Below are positions 1 through 8,449 of a DNA stretch of 41,119 nucleotides, in pieces (within the stretch, counting starts at the first letter, position 1; every line of letters begins with the position of its first letter). The position numbers were made by a program, and so were the translations under genes. Below the pieces are notes generated by a model. The model searched no databases and had not been told where the DNA came from. It saw only the letters and a program-made list of their open reading frames with translations. The stretch is from Ruminococcus flavefaciens FD-1. GTDB lineage: Bacteria > Bacillota > Clostridia > Oscillospirales > Ruminococcaceae. The stretch covers positions 1 to 41,119 of the forward strand of contig ACOK01000090.1 in the NCBI GenBank assembly GCA_000174895.1, read 5' to 3'.

Positions 1-1
1 C

Positions 2-2263
2 AGCACAGGCGATGCACTTGTATGGATCTCAGGAAATGCACCTACAGTAGTAACACTTGAAGACGGCGACTACGTGCTTCACGAAGTAGCAGCTCCGAAT
101 GGCTACGAAAAGGCAACAGACATCAAGTTCACAGTTAAGGATGGCAAGGCAAGTGCTGAGAAGATCGACATGGTCGATGAGATCATCACTACTACATCCA
201 CAACTACAACAACAACAACAACCTCAACTACAACAACAACTACAACAACAACTACTACTACAACAACAGCTGCAACAACAACCACTACTACAACCAAGGC
301 TGCAACCACAACAACAGCTGCAACAACAACTACAACTAAGGCTGCAACCACAACAACAGCTGCAACAACTACTACAACTAAGGCTGCAACCACAACAACA
401 GCTGCAACAACAACTACAACTAAGGCTGCAACCACAACAACAGCTGCAACAACAACTACAACCAAGGCTGCAACCACAACAACAGCTGCAACAACAACTA
501 CAACTAAGGCTGCAACCACAACAACAGCAGCAACAACTACTACAACTAAGGCTACAACCACAACAACAGCTGCAACAACAACTACAACTAAGGCTGCAAC
601 TACTACAACAACCACAACTATTGCACCTATCACAACAACTCTCGCTAAGGTCAACATCAACAAGGTTGACACAGGCGGAGCTGAGGTTCCCGGTGCAGAG
701 CTTACCCTGACAGGTACAGATGCAAACGGAAACAGGATCACATTTACAGCTGATCAGATCAAGGCAGGCGATAACGTAACAGTTAAGAATGCTTCTGGTG
801 ACGCTCTTGTATGGATCTCCGGTGACAGCGCAACTATAGTAACTCTCGAAGACGGCGACTACGTACTCCATGAAGAAGCTGCTCCAAACGGTTACTTAAA
901 GGCTACTGACATTCCGTTTACAGTTAAGGATGGTGTTGTAAGTGTTGGTGAGAACATTGACATGGTTGATGAGATCATCACAACAACTACAACAACCACT
1001 ACAGTAACATCTACAACCACAACAACAACAGAAGAAACTACAACAACAACTACAGTAACATCTACGACCACAACAACAGAACCAACTACAACAACAACTA
1101 CAGTAACATCTACGACCACAACAACAGAACCAACTACAACAACAACTACAGTAACATCTACAACTACAACAACAGAAGAAACAACAACAACTACTACAGT
1201 AACATCTACAACCACAACAACAGAAGAAACTACTACAACTACATCCGAGACAACAACTACAGAAGCTACAACTACTGAGCCAGTGACTACAACAACTCAG
1301 GCAGCTACAGCAGTTGTAAAGATCAACAAGCAGGACGTTTACAGTGTTGAGGTTACAGGTGCACAGCTTACACTTACAGGTACTGATAAGGACGGCAACA
1401 CCATATTCTTCAACGACGGTACAGTTGAAATAGCTGATGACGCTAAGCTCATCAAGGGCAGCGGCGATTCACTCATCTGGATCTCAGGTTCAGCTCCTAC
1501 AACAGTAGAGCTCACAGATGGTACTTATGTACTCCACGAGATCGCAGCTCCAACAGGATACGAAGTAGCTACAGATATCACATTCGTCATTGAGAACGGC
1601 CAGATCGTTTCAGTTGACGGCGAGGCTTCATCAACAGAAGTTATCGTAATGGTAGACGAGGCTACACCTGTTACAGAGACTGAGACAACTACGACCGAAA
1701 CAACTGCTACAACAGTCACAACCACAACCGAAACAACAACAGAGGAAACAACTACTACCACAACAACAACTACTACAACTACAGAAACAACCACAACAAC
1801 ATCCACTACAGAAGAAACAACTTCAACCACAACCGAAGAGGTTACAACAACCACAACAACTGTAACAGATCAGCTCAATGAAGATGTGACCACATCTACA
1901 AGAAGCGGCGTTATTGGCGGCGACGATGTAAATGCATCAACAACTTCAACGACTGAGACATCCACTACTACATCCACAACTGAAACAACAACAACTACTA
2001 CAGAAACAACATCTACTACAGCAGAAGAAACATCCACAACTGAGACAACTTCTGTTACAACAACTGCAAGAACTTCATCAGGCGGATCTTCCAACAGCAG
2101 TTCTTCCGGCAGCGGTTCCAAGTCGTCAGGCAGCTCTTCAAAGAGCAATGCTAACTCACCTAAGACAGGTGATAACGGCGTAGGAACAGTAATGGCAGTA
2201 ATCGCACTGGCAGCTGCAGGCGCATATCTCGCTCGTTCAAGAAAGCACGATGATGAGCAGTAA
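2..2263 (+). CDS. Sortase-anchored adhesin with SpaA/prealbumin-like domains and Thr-rich linkers (5' truncated)
   Basis: The frame is open from base 2, so the start lies outside the window. About 753 codons are visible. Three copies of an SpaA/Cna-B prealbumin-like module are seen: a partial one at bases 2-180, then about 640-975 and 1312-1660. Each has the K(V/Q)D...GA(E/Q)LTLTG strand and the YVLHE-AAP-GY motif, which in this fold holds the Glu for a Lys-Asn isopeptide bond. The modules are joined by long Thr linkers, two of them made of tandem repeats. The C-terminus is a Ser/Gly-rich stretch, NSPKTGDNG, a hydrophobic helix and a basic tail, a sortase signal of the (L/S)PxTG kind. Inferred role: a wall-anchored stalk or adhesin, perhaps for attachment to plant fibre. 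A terminator follows. It could instead be a pilin or scaffold subunit, which the missing N-terminus would decide. Confidence 0.88.
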   Translation, partial: STGDALVWISGNAPTVVTLEDGDYVLHEVAAPNGYEKATDIKFTVKDGKASAEKIDMVDEIITTTSTTTTTTTTSTTTTTTTTTTTTTTAATTTTTTTKAATTTTAATTTTTKAATTTTAATTTTTKAATTTTAATTTTTKAATTTTAATTTTTKAATTTTAATTTTTKAATTTTAATTTTTKATTTTTAATTTTTKAATTTTTTTIAPITTTLAKVNINKVDTGGAEVPGAELTLTGTDANGNRITFTADQIKAGDNVTVKNASGDALVWISGDSATIVTLEDGDYVLHEEAAPNGYLKATDIPFTVKDGVVSVGENIDMVDEIITTTTTTTTVTSTTTTTTEETTTTTTVTSTTTTTEPTTTTTTVTSTTTTTEPTTTTTTVTSTTTTTEETTTTTTVTSTTTTTEETTTTTSETTTTEATTTEPVTTTTQAATAVVKINKQDVYSVEVTGAQLTLTGTDKDGNTIFFNDGTVEIADDAKLIKGSGDSLIWISGSAPTTVELTDGTYVLHEIAAPTGYEVATDITFVIENGQIVSVDGEASSTEVIVMVDEATPVTETETTTTETTATTVTTTTETTTEETTTTTTTTTTTTETTTTTSTTEETTSTTTEEVTTTTTTVTDQLNEDVTTSTRSGVIGGDDVNASTTSTTETSTTTSTTETTTTTTETTSTTAEETSTTETTSVTTTARTSSGGSSNSSSSGSGSKSSGSSSKSNANSPKTGDNGVGTVMAVIALAAAGAYLARSRKHDDEQ
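296..589 (+). repeat. Seven tandem 42-bp units coding for KAATTTTAATTTTT
   Basis: The AAG codon of the repeat recurs at 296, 338, 380, 422, 464, 506, 548 and 590, giving seven exact 42-bp periods (14 residues each). Units differ mostly at silent positions, with one Ala-to-Thr change. It forms one Thr-rich linker of the anchored protein and is a natural site for length change by recombination or slippage. Confidence 0.92.
1004..1246 (+). repeat. Five 48-51-bp units coding for a VTSTTTTTE(E/P) linker
   Basis: The string GTAACATCTAC recurs at 1004, 1055, 1103, 1151 and 1199 (periods 51, 48, 48, 48). The units encode 16-17-residue Thr linkers that alternate EE and EP. It is a second tandem array in the same gene, with a different unit from the first. 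Confidence 0.85.
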
Positions 2264-2299
2264 TGAAATGATATCTATTGATATTCTTTCAGCATAACT

Positions 2300-2335
2300 A
2301 AAAGGGACTGCCGGGTTATCTGGCAGTCCCTTTTG
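2300..2335 (+). terminator. Rho-independent terminator of the anchored adhesin
   Basis: A 13-bp stem AAAAGGGACTGCC / GGCAGTCCCTTTT surrounds a 9-nt loop about 40 bases after the stop codon. The T run is part of the stem and is followed by GCTG. Confidence 0.9.
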
Positions 2336-2345
2336 CTGTAATATC

Positions 2346-2381
2346 AAAAATACCGACAGAGTATCATGATACCCTGTCGGT
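2346..2381 (-). terminator. Terminator of the receiver/GGDEF-like gene
   Basis: Read on the minus strand, an interrupted stem with arms ACCGACAG / CTGTCGGT and inner TATCATGATA is followed by A then five Ts. It sits 9 bases after the minus-strand stop and back to back with the plus-strand terminator. Confidence 0.8.
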
Positions 2382-2389
2382 TTATAGCA

Positions 2390-3145
2390 TTATCGAGCGG
2401 CGCTGATCTCACGGATCTCATAGGAGAGGTCGTAGATACCGTCGTCATAGTGGGCGTAGTATGTTTCAACGAGCCTTTTTGCTGCGGTCGCTCCGCCGTC
2501 CCTGTCGGCTCCCATAAGAATGACGAAAAGCTGTCTGCCGTGTATTGAGGAAATATCCCCACGTCTCAGGGCAGTGCGGACGATATTCGAGAAATTCTGC
2601 ACAACTTCGGGTTCGATGAATCCCTTTGCACGGGTGTTTATATTGAATATGATAAGCTGTGCTTTCTGGTCGAGACGTTCAAGCATTCTGAGAACGAATC
2701 GGTATATATTAGTGAAGTCGTTATCCTGGATTATGAACGAACCGCTTCCTCTGTTGGATTCAGCGATCTTATCGAAAAGGCTGAAATCAACGGGATCGGG
2801 TGAAAGTACCGAGCTGCGGCAAAGTGTCTCGATCCGTTTGGTTATAAGCTGTGCAGGCATCGGAAGAACGATAACGTCATCGGCACCGTATGCAAGAAGA
2901 TTATCGAGATTTTCTGACGAGCCGTCGAAGGTTAGGATACCTACAGAGAGAAACTGTCGCTTAGCTTCGTTGATATTATTATGAAGATCCTCGCTTATCA
3001 GATCCTGAGAAATGAGAACGCAGTCGTAGTCGGCAGAGATGTCTTCTAATGAGGTTTTATGGAAAGATATGCCTTTTATCCCATGGAGATACTTATCGGT
3101 ATTTTCATAGGAATTGCTGATAACAGCAACACTTTTCTCTATCAT
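2390..3145 (-). CDS. Receiver-like protein with degenerate GGDEF domain
   Basis: 251 residues. The N-terminal part (about 1-110) has the alternating pattern of a response-regulator receiver fold (VAVISNS, YDCVLISQDLI, VGILTFDG, ADDVIVLPMP), but the usual acidic phosphorylation pocket is not obvious. The C-terminal part (about 140-245) resembles a diguanylate cyclase core: ...RTALRRGDISSIHGRQLFVILM aligns with the stretch around GGDEF, with HGRQL where GGDEF should be. It is therefore probably catalytically dead and may bind nucleotide or another protein. Monocistronic, with its own TTGATT/TATAAT promoter and a terminator. RBS AGGAG precedes the ATG. The family assignment is by fold pattern only. 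Confidence 0.65.
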   Translation of the reverse strand: MIEKSVAVISNSYENTDKYLHGIKGISFHKTSLEDISADYDCVLISQDLISEDLHNNINEAKRQFLSVGILTFDGSSENLDNLLAYGADDVIVLPMPAQLITKRIETLCRSSVLSPDPVDFSLFDKIAESNRGSGSFIIQDNDFTNIYRFVLRMLERLDQKAQLIIFNINTRAKGFIEPEVVQNFSNIVRTALRRGDISSIHGRQLFVILMGADRDGGATAAKRLVETYYAHYDDGIYDLSYEIREISAAR

Positions 3146-3225
3146 ATTAAAACTCCTTTCGTTGTGGCAATATGCCGCATCAGGCTGTAAAAAGCGGAGA
3201 GGGATGCCTTGAACAGCTTAGTATC

Positions 3226-3254
3226 ATTATAGCACAGTTTTGTAAAATAATCAA
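3226..3254 (-). promoter_or_regulatory. SigA-type promoter of the receiver/GGDEF-like gene
   Basis: On the minus strand TTGATT, 17-bp spacer, TATAAT, ending about 80 bases before the ATG. Confidence 0.75.
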
Positions 3255-3331
3255 TAGAATTATCGCAATTCATCGTAAGATCAGACGATAATTAACAATG
3301 TGTACATATTGGCATCTGTGTCAGAAAAAGC

Positions 3332-3360
3332 TTGACATTCTGCGGAAAAGGTAGTATAAT
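3332..3360 (+). promoter_or_regulatory. SigA-type promoter of the queuosine operon
   Basis: Perfect TTGACA (3332-3337), 17-bp spacer, TATAAT (3355-3360). Transcription should start near 3367, giving a leader of about 155 nt before queD. Confidence 0.93.
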
Positions 3361-3366
3361 ATCATC

Positions 3367-3522
3367 TGACAGTTCGTTTGCGCCATCCTGTCGTTAAACA
3401 AAACCAGGGCATTCTGTTTTGACATTGAAAACAGGAGATATTCCATGTATAACGGGGTATCTCTGTCTGACTGTGTTCAGAGTGCGTCTGCAAATGGCAG
3501 ACGCTTTTTTTATGGAGGAAAT
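3367..3522 (+). promoter_or_regulatory. Structured attenuator leader of the que operon (candidate preQ1-sensing riboswitch, class not resolved)
   Basis: Several stems are visible. CTGTTTT/AAAACAG is at 3414-3434. Immediately after it comes a 10-bp stem GAGATATTCC/GGGGTATCTC at 3435-3463. A terminator hairpin GCGTCTGC/GCAGACGC at 3484-3504 is followed by seven Ts that run up to the queD ribosome binding site. GTCTG at 3465-3469 repeats part of the terminator's left arm and could serve as an alternative partner. A terminator hairpin just before queD is the layout of a preQ1 riboswitch, but the short preQ1-I consensus with its AAAAAACUA tail is not visible here. The class is left open. Confidence 0.65.
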
Positions 3523-3942
3523 ATGTATTATCTGAAAACATCGGCTTCTTTTGACAGCGCCCATTTCCTTGCGGGATATCAGGGGAAATGCGCTAATATA
3601 CACGGCCACCGCTGGAAGGTGGAGGTGAGCATCTGCGGCGGCTCCCTTCAGCAGGAGGGTACAAAAAGAGGTATGCTCATCGACTTCAGCGACCTTAAAA
3701 AAGCTGTTCATGATATGGCTGACAGCTTTGACCATGCTCTTATTTATGAGACAGGCAGCCTGAAAGAAACAACTATCGCCGCAATGAATGACGAGGGATT
3801 TCATATTATCGAAGTGCCGTTCCGTCCCACAGCGGAGAATTTCGCAAAGCATTTCCATGAGCTTCTCACAGCAAAGGGACTTCACATAAGCTCGGTGACT
3901 GTTTATGAAACTCCAGATAACTGTGCGGTCTACGAGGTGTGA
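3523..3942 (+). CDS. queD: 6-carboxy-5,6,7,8-tetrahydropterin synthase QueD
   Basis: 139 residues. It converts dihydroneopterin triphosphate to 6-carboxytetrahydropterin, the first committed step of preQ1 synthesis. Zinc ligands H14 (SAH), H27 and H29 (NIHGH) and the catalytic Cys23 are in the family's positions, and FDH near residue 70 matches the family's active-site His region. An upstream in-frame ATG at 3445 is rejected because it lies inside the leader and attenuator. ATG 3523 has TGGAGGAA just ahead and starts with the usual MYYLKTSASFDSAH sequence. queE follows after 3 bases. Confidence 0.96.
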   Translation: MYYLKTSASFDSAHFLAGYQGKCANIHGHRWKVEVSICGGSLQQEGTKRGMLIDFSDLKKAVHDMADSFDHALIYETGSLKETTIAAMNDEGFHIIEVPFRPTAENFAKHFHELLTAKGLHISSVTVYETPDNCAVYEV

Positions 3943-3945
3943 GAT

Positions 3946-4623
3946 ATGGGAACATTCAGACTTGCCGAGCATTTTGTCAGCATCAACGGCGAGGGCAGAC
4001 TCGCAGGTGAGCTTGCGCTTTTTCTGCGGTTTACAGGCTGTAACCTGAGATGTGACTGGTGCGATACCATGTGGGCGAATGAAAAAGACGCTCCCTACAC
4101 CCTTATGAATACTTCAAGCCTTGCGAAAATTGCACAGCAGGCTTATGAGGAGTACGGCGTTCGCAATGTGACGCTTACAGGAGGAGAACCGCTTTTGCAG
4201 GAGGACCTTCCCGAGCTTTGCGGAAGGATCGCAGGTCTCGGCCTCAATATCGAGATCGAGACTAACGGTGCAGTTCCCCTTGAGCCTTTCCTGAGTGACA
4301 AGCGCACTGGCAGACCTGTGATAACTATGGATTACAAGCTGCCTTCAAGTAAAATGGAAAAGCATATGTGTACGGATAATTTCAGATATCTGAAGTATTT
4401 CGATACGCTGAAATTCGTCTGCGGTTCACTGGCAGATCTCAATCGTGCCGCAGAGATAATAGAGGAATACAAGCCTGAGTGCATGATTTATCTCAGCCCT
4501 GTATTCGGCAGGATAGAGCCTGCTGAGATGGTAGAATTCATGAAAGAAAGAAAACTCGGGAACGTGCGCCTGCAATTGCAGCTGCATAAGATGATATGGG
4601 ATCCCGAAATGAAAGGTGTATGA
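3946..4623 (+). CDS. queE: 7-carboxy-7-deazaguanine synthase QueE (radical SAM)
   Basis: 225 residues. This radical SAM enzyme rearranges 6-carboxytetrahydropterin to 7-carboxy-7-deazaguanine. The CxxxCxxC iron-sulfur motif is C32-C36-C39 (TGCNLRCDWCDT), preceded by the substrate-site signature SINGEG. TLTGGEPLLQ near residue 77 is the SAM-binding GGE motif. Its TGA overlaps an ATG belonging to the folE frame, so the genes are tightly coupled. Confidence 0.96.
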   Translation: MGTFRLAEHFVSINGEGRLAGELALFLRFTGCNLRCDWCDTMWANEKDAPYTLMNTSSLAKIAQQAYEEYGVRNVTLTGGEPLLQEDLPELCGRIAGLGLNIEIETNGAVPLEPFLSDKRTGRPVITMDYKLPSSKMEKHMCTDNFRYLKYFDTLKFVCGSLADLNRAAEIIEEYKPECMIYLSPVFGRIEPAEMVEFMKERKLGNVRLQLQLHKMIWDPEMKGV

Positions 4624-4625
4624 AT

Positions 4626-5192
4626 ATGGACAGAGAAAAAATAGAATTCCATGTACGGGGACTGCTTGAAGCTATCGGCGAAGATCCCGACAGAGAGGGG
4701 CTTCGTGAGACTCCTGCAAGAGTTGCCGGAATGCTTGAGGAGGTCCTTGAGGGAACTAATTATACAAATCATCAGATAGCAGAAATGTTCGGCAAGACCT
4801 TCACAGCTGAGCAGTCCGACGCCGAAGAAGCCGTTATCATGAAGGATATAAGCGTGTTCAGCTACTGCGAGCACCATATGGCTCTGATGTACGATATGAC
4901 GGTCAATGTGGGATACATCCCCAGAGGAAAGGTGCTCGGCCTCAGCAAGATCGCAAGAATCTGCGACATGGCGGCAAAGAGACTCCAGCTCCAGGAACGC
5001 CTCGGCCGTGATATCGCCGAGATAATCTCGGAAGCAGCAGGTACTCCCGATGTGGGAGTTCGTATCGTCGGCTCTCACAGCTGTATGACTGCAAGAGGAA
5101 TCAAGAATGTTTCCGCACGTACAGAAACAAGAACATACACAGGTGCATTCAAGTCACGCAAGGACCTCCAGGACCTGCTGAAAGGAGAATGA
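4626..5192 (+). CDS. folE: GTP cyclohydrolase I FolE
   Basis: 188 residues from ATG 4626. It makes dihydroneopterin triphosphate from GTP, the substrate of QueD. Zinc and active-site motifs are present: SYCEHHMA (Cys and His ligands), IPRGKVLGLSKIAR, and GSHSCMTARG with the second Cys ligand. ATG 4620 (overlapping the queE stop) and ATG 4596 are also in frame. 4626 is preferred because AAAGG at 4612-4616 is 9 bases ahead. Its place in the que operon suggests a dedicated copy for queuosine. Whether it also serves folate cannot be told from the window. Confidence 0.95.
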   Translation: MDREKIEFHVRGLLEAIGEDPDREGLRETPARVAGMLEEVLEGTNYTNHQIAEMFGKTFTAEQSDAEEAVIMKDISVFSYCEHHMALMYDMTVNVGYIPRGKVLGLSKIARICDMAAKRLQLQERLGRDIAEIISEAAGTPDVGVRIVGSHSCMTARGIKNVSARTETRTYTGAFKSRKDLQDLLKGE

Positions 5193-5193
5193 T

Positions 5194-5880
5194 ATGAAAG
5201 CATTGGTATTATTCAGCGGCGGACTTGACAGTTCAACTTGTCTTGCGCTGGCTGTTAAAAAGTACGGAGCAGAGAATGTTGTGGCTCTTTCCATTTACTA
5301 CGGACAGAAGCACAACAAGGAGATACAGGCGGCAGAAAAGCTTGTGAAGTACTACGGCGTAACATGGAAAACTCTTGATCTTGCGCCGATTTTTGCGGAT
5401 TCAGACTGCTCACTGCTCACACAGTCGGACAAGGAAATCCCTAAGGAGACCTATGCCGAGCAGCTTGAAGAAACCGACGGCAAGCCTGTTTCCACATATG
5501 TGCCATTCAGAAACGGACTTTTCCTTGCGTCAGCCGCAAGCATTGCACTCTCCAATGACTGCGAAGTTATCTACTACGGCGCTCACAGCGATGATGCAGC
5601 AGGGAATGCATATCCCGACTGCTCTGCTAAATTCAACAATGCCATGAACGAAGCAATTTTCACAGGCAGCGGCGAACAGCTCCGCATAGAAGCACCGTTC
5701 GTTGATCTGAACAAGGCTGACGTAGTTCGTATGGGTACTGAACTGAACGTTCCCTATGAAATGACATGGAGCTGCTACGAAGGCGGAGACAAGCCCTGCG
5801 GAGTCTGCGGTACCTGCCGAGACAGAATTGCGGCTTTTGAAGCAAACGGACTTATCGATCCGCTGATGAAAGGAGAATAA
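5194..5880 (+). CDS. queC: 7-cyano-7-deazaguanine synthase QueC
   Basis: 228 residues. ATP-dependent conversion of 7-carboxy-7-deazaguanine to preQ0. The N-terminal PP-loop SGGLDSS (residues 8-14) binds ATP. The C-terminal cluster [15 protein letters not shown] supplies the four zinc-binding cysteines. RBS AAAGGAGAA is 7 bases ahead. The gene starts one base after the folE stop and queF follows almost immediately. Confidence 0.97.
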   Translation: MKALVLFSGGLDSSTCLALAVKKYGAENVVALSIYYGQKHNKEIQAAEKLVKYYGVTWKTLDLAPIFADSDCSLLTQSDKEIPKETYAEQLEETDGKPVSTYVPFRNGLFLASAASIALSNDCEVIYYGAHSDDAAGNAYPDCSAKFNNAMNEAIFTGSGEQLRIEAPFVDLNKADVVRMGTELNVPYEMTWSCYEGGDKPCGVCGTCRDRIAAFEANGLIDPLMKGE

Positions 5881-5881
5881 T

Positions 5882-6379
5882 ATGGAAGGCAGAACCGAAA
5901 ACGAAAGAGGAGATATCATGCTCCTCGGCAATAACAATACAAAATATTTATCCGATTATGCTCCCGAAGTGCTGGAGACTTTCCCGAACAAGCATCCTGA
6001 CAGGGACTACTTCGTCAAGTTCAACTGCCCCGAGTTCACAAGTCTCTGCCCTATCACAGGTCAGCCGGATTTTGCGACGATATACATATCCTACGTGCCT
6101 GATGTACGCATGGTTGAAAGCAAGTCACTGAAGCTTTACCTTTTCAGTTTCCGCAATCACGGCGACTTCCATGAGGACTGCGTGAACATCATCATGAACG
6201 ACCTGATAAAGCTGATGGACCCGAAATACATCGAGGTATGGGGAAAATTCCTGCCAAGAGGCGGCTTATCCATCGATCCTTACTGCAATTACGGCAAGAA
6301 GGGGACGAAATGGGAACAGGTCGCATGGGACAGGCTCACACAGCATGATATGTATCCCGAAACTATAAACAACAGATAA
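5882..6379 (+). CDS. queF: NADPH-dependent preQ0 reductase QueF
   Basis: 165 residues, the length of the Bacillus-type unimodular enzyme. It reduces preQ0 to preQ1, ending the free-base pathway. Catalytic Cys lies in [16 protein letters not shown] and the QueF signature is [23 protein letters not shown] second ATG at 5918 also has a good AGAGGAG ahead, but the 5882 start (AGGAG 6 bases ahead) gives the family's N-terminus and length. It is the last gene of the operon and a terminator follows. The tRNA transglycosylase (tgt) and queA/queG are not in the window. Confidence 0.96.
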   Translation: MEGRTENERGDIMLLGNNNTKYLSDYAPEVLETFPNKHPDRDYFVKFNCPEFTSLCPITGQPDFATIYISYVPDVRMVESKSLKLYLFSFRNHGDFHEDCVNIIMNDLIKLMDPKYIEVWGKFLPRGGLSIDPYCNYGKKGTKWEQVAWDRLTQHDMYPETINNR

Positions 6380-6390
6380 ACAAAAATCAA

Positions 6391-6446
6391 GCCCTTAATA
6401 CTCCGGCTTCATTGTGAAGGTGGATGTTGAGGGCGCTATTTTTATT
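6391..6446 (+). terminator. Terminator of the que operon
   Basis: A long interrupted hairpin with arms GCCCTTAA / TTGAGGGC and inner CTTCA / TGAAG is followed by GCTATTTTTATT. Confidence 0.75.
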
Positions 6447-6550
6447 CAAAAATACACCAAAAGGTGGACGAAACGCATTTAATATATAAGATTTATACAA
6501 AATGATATAAAAGCAGTGCTAATAAATGCACAGATTCGTCATTTTGCAGA

Positions 6551-6580
6551 TTGACATTTAAGTTCCGTTTAAGCTATAAT
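6551..6580 (+). promoter_or_regulatory. SigA-type promoter of the GH5 gene
   Basis: TTGACA (6551-6556), 18-bp spacer, TATAAT (6575-6580), about 50 bases before the ATG. The stretch 6447-6550 shows no other feature. Confidence 0.85.
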
Positions 6581-6631
6581 ATAATTATAGTAAGCAGAGC
6601 GGAAGCTGCTTTGATTTTGGAGGGATATTAA

Positions 6632-8200
6632 ATGAAAACAAAAAAACTCATTAGTGCACTCACAGCTATGGCTATGGCACTGCCGACACTGTGCATCACA
6701 AACTCAAGCGCATCCGATAACGGTCAGATGCGTGACATGACTACCGCTCAGATAGTCGAGGACATGGGCATAGGCATCAACCTTGGAAATACCATGGAAT
6801 CCTGCGGCGACTGGATAACTCAGTGGTCAGACGGCACTGTCACCGATTACGAAAAAGCATGGGGAAGCCCTATTGTTACAAAGGAAATGATACAGGGCAT
6901 GGCTGACGAAGGCTTCGGCGTTCTGAGAATTCCCGTAGCATGGTCAAACCGTATGGCTGACGACGGAAAATATACCATCGACAAAGAATGGATGGCGAGA
7001 GTGACTGAGATAGTTGACTGGACTATCGAATCAGGTATGTACGCTATTGTCAACATCCACTGGGACAACGGCTGGGTGAATAAGTTCCCCGAAAACAAGG
7101 ATGAAAGCATGAAGCGCTTCCAGGTAATGTGGGAGCAGATCAGTGACAACTTCAAGGAATACGGCGACAAACTCATGTTTGAATCCCAGAATGAGGAGCT
7201 TGGCTGGGAAACTATGTGGAATCCATGGGGCGGTACCGAGGGCAAGGCTGAGTCTTATGCACTTGTAAACGAAGTGAACCAGAAGTTTGTGGACGTTGTA
7301 CGAAACTCAGGCGGAAACAATCCACAGCGTCACCTTCTTATTTCGGGATATAACACGGATATCACACGTACCTGCGATCCGCTTTTCAAGATGCCGGATG
7401 ATCCTGCAAACAGAATGGCTATCTCCGTTCACTACTATACTCCTGCCGGATTTGCTATCCTCGAAGAAGATGCAGACTGGGGCAAGGCAACTTCGACATG
7501 GGGCACTGACAGCGATATGAAGGAACTTGACGGCTGGATGGACATGATGAAGACCAACTACGCTGACAAGGGTATCCCTGTAATTATCGGCGAATACGGC
7601 TGTCCCACAAAGAATAAGGAGCCTGAGTCCGTGAGAAAGTTCCTGTCATCTGTGTGCAAGGCTGCTTACGAAAGAGGACTTTGTCCCGTACTGTGGTCAA
7701 CTCCCGGCGGACACTATGACCGTGCAACATTCAAACTGGCTGACCAGCAGTTAAAGGCTGAATACGACAAGATAACAGGCGGCAAACGACCTGCACCTGT
7801 GGAAACTTCAACCACCACCGAGACAACGACAACTACGACCGAGACAACTACTACAGTAACCACAACAGCTGAGACTACTACCACTGAAGCAGAGACTACA
7901 ACCACCGAAACTACAACATCAGAGACAACAACAACTGTTACTGAAACTGTGACAACAACAGAGCCGAAGACAGAAGTAACTCTCTGCGGAGATGCAAACT
8001 GCGACGGTAAGGTCGATGTTTCGGACGCTGTTCTGATCATGCAGACACTTTCAAATCCGTCCAAATATCAGCTTACAGAACAGGGAAAAGCAAATGCTGA
8101 CTGCTCAGGTGACGGCGACGGCGTTACCAACAGCGATGCTCTTGCCATCCAGAAGTTCATGCTCAGTCTTATAGACAAACTGCCTGAGACTTCAAAATAA
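6632..8200 (+). CDS. Secreted GH5 endoglucanase with C-terminal dockerin
   Basis: 522 residues. Signal peptide about 1-27. GH5 catalytic domain about 35-385: GINLGNTMES at the start, HW in NIHWDNGW, acid/base Glu188 in SQNEE (usual form NEP), SVHYYTP, and nucleophile Glu321 in IIGEYG. This architecture fits a GH5 endo-beta-1,4-glucanase or related beta-glucanase/mannanase; substrate is not certain. A Thr/Glu linker (about 390-450) leads to a type I dockerin (451-522) with paired calcium loops (GDANCDGKVDVSD and NADCSGDGDGVTNSD), so the enzyme should dock onto a cellulosome-type scaffoldin. It has its own promoter. RBS GGAGG is 9 bases ahead. A 160-bp repeat element sits between the stop and the terminator. 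Confidence 0.93.
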   Translation: MKTKKLISALTAMAMALPTLCITNSSASDNGQMRDMTTAQIVEDMGIGINLGNTMESCGDWITQWSDGTVTDYEKAWGSPIVTKEMIQGMADEGFGVLRIPVAWSNRMADDGKYTIDKEWMARVTEIVDWTIESGMYAIVNIHWDNGWVNKFPENKDESMKRFQVMWEQISDNFKEYGDKLMFESQNEELGWETMWNPWGGTEGKAESYALVNEVNQKFVDVVRNSGGNNPQRHLLISGYNTDITRTCDPLFKMPDDPANRMAISVHYYTPAGFAILEEDADWGKATSTWGTDSDMKELDGWMDMMKTNYADKGIPVIIGEYGCPTKNKEPESVRKFLSSVCKAAYERGLCPVLWSTPGGHYDRATFKLADQQLKAEYDKITGGKRPAPVETSTTTETTTTTTETTTTVTTTAETTTTEAETTTTETTTSETTTTVTETVTTTEPKTEVTLCGDANCDGKVDVSDAVLIMQTLSNPSKYQLTEQGKANADCSGDGDGVTNSDALAIQKFMLSLIDKLPETSK

Positions 8201-8213
8201 AGCTTAAAAAATG

Positions 8214-8373
8214 GGCTGTCGGGTGATTCCCCACAGTGTGGGGAAATGTCACGCAGTGACAAAGGGGAAGGGCACGTGTTAAGTGCGCCAGCCCCTACAA
8301 TTCGGCTATTCTTCGTGAAAGCTTTTGTAGGGGACGGCGTCCTCGACGTCCCAAAATTAGTTTTTCGACAGCC
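8214..8373. repeat. Element A copy 1: 160-bp MITE-like element with inverted ends
   Basis: It begins GGCTGTCG and ends CGACAGCC. It contains internal hairpins CCCCACAGTGTGGGG and GTCACGCAGTGAC and a pair AGCCCCTACAA / TTTTGTAGGGG. It is almost identical to 12829-12988. No coding capacity is seen. It lies in the 3' untranslated region of the GH5 gene. Confidence 0.9.
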
Positions 8374-8376
8374 TGA

Positions 8377-8414
8377 ATCGGGGACAACCTAAAAAGTTGT
8401 CCCCGATATTTTTA
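8377..8414 (+). terminator. Terminator of the GH5 gene
   Basis: A 12-bp perfect stem ATCGGGGACAAC / GTTGTCCCCGAT with a 7-nt loop is followed by ATTTTT. It follows element A directly. Confidence 0.9.
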
Positions 8415-8449
8415 CATAATATTTGATGAGAAAGTTACGCCTTGATCTG

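Noticed and set aside
103..1854. Long minus-strand frames of poly-Val or poly-Cys and a plus-strand Gln/Leu frame over the adhesin gene
   Set aside because: They are other frames of the ACA/ACT Thr repeats; no RBS, no plausible protein, and the Thr frame has clear domains and a sortase signal.
3367..3480. preQ1-I aptamer at the que leader
   Set aside because: The typical loop and AAAAAACUA tail could not be placed; kept only as an unresolved structured leader.
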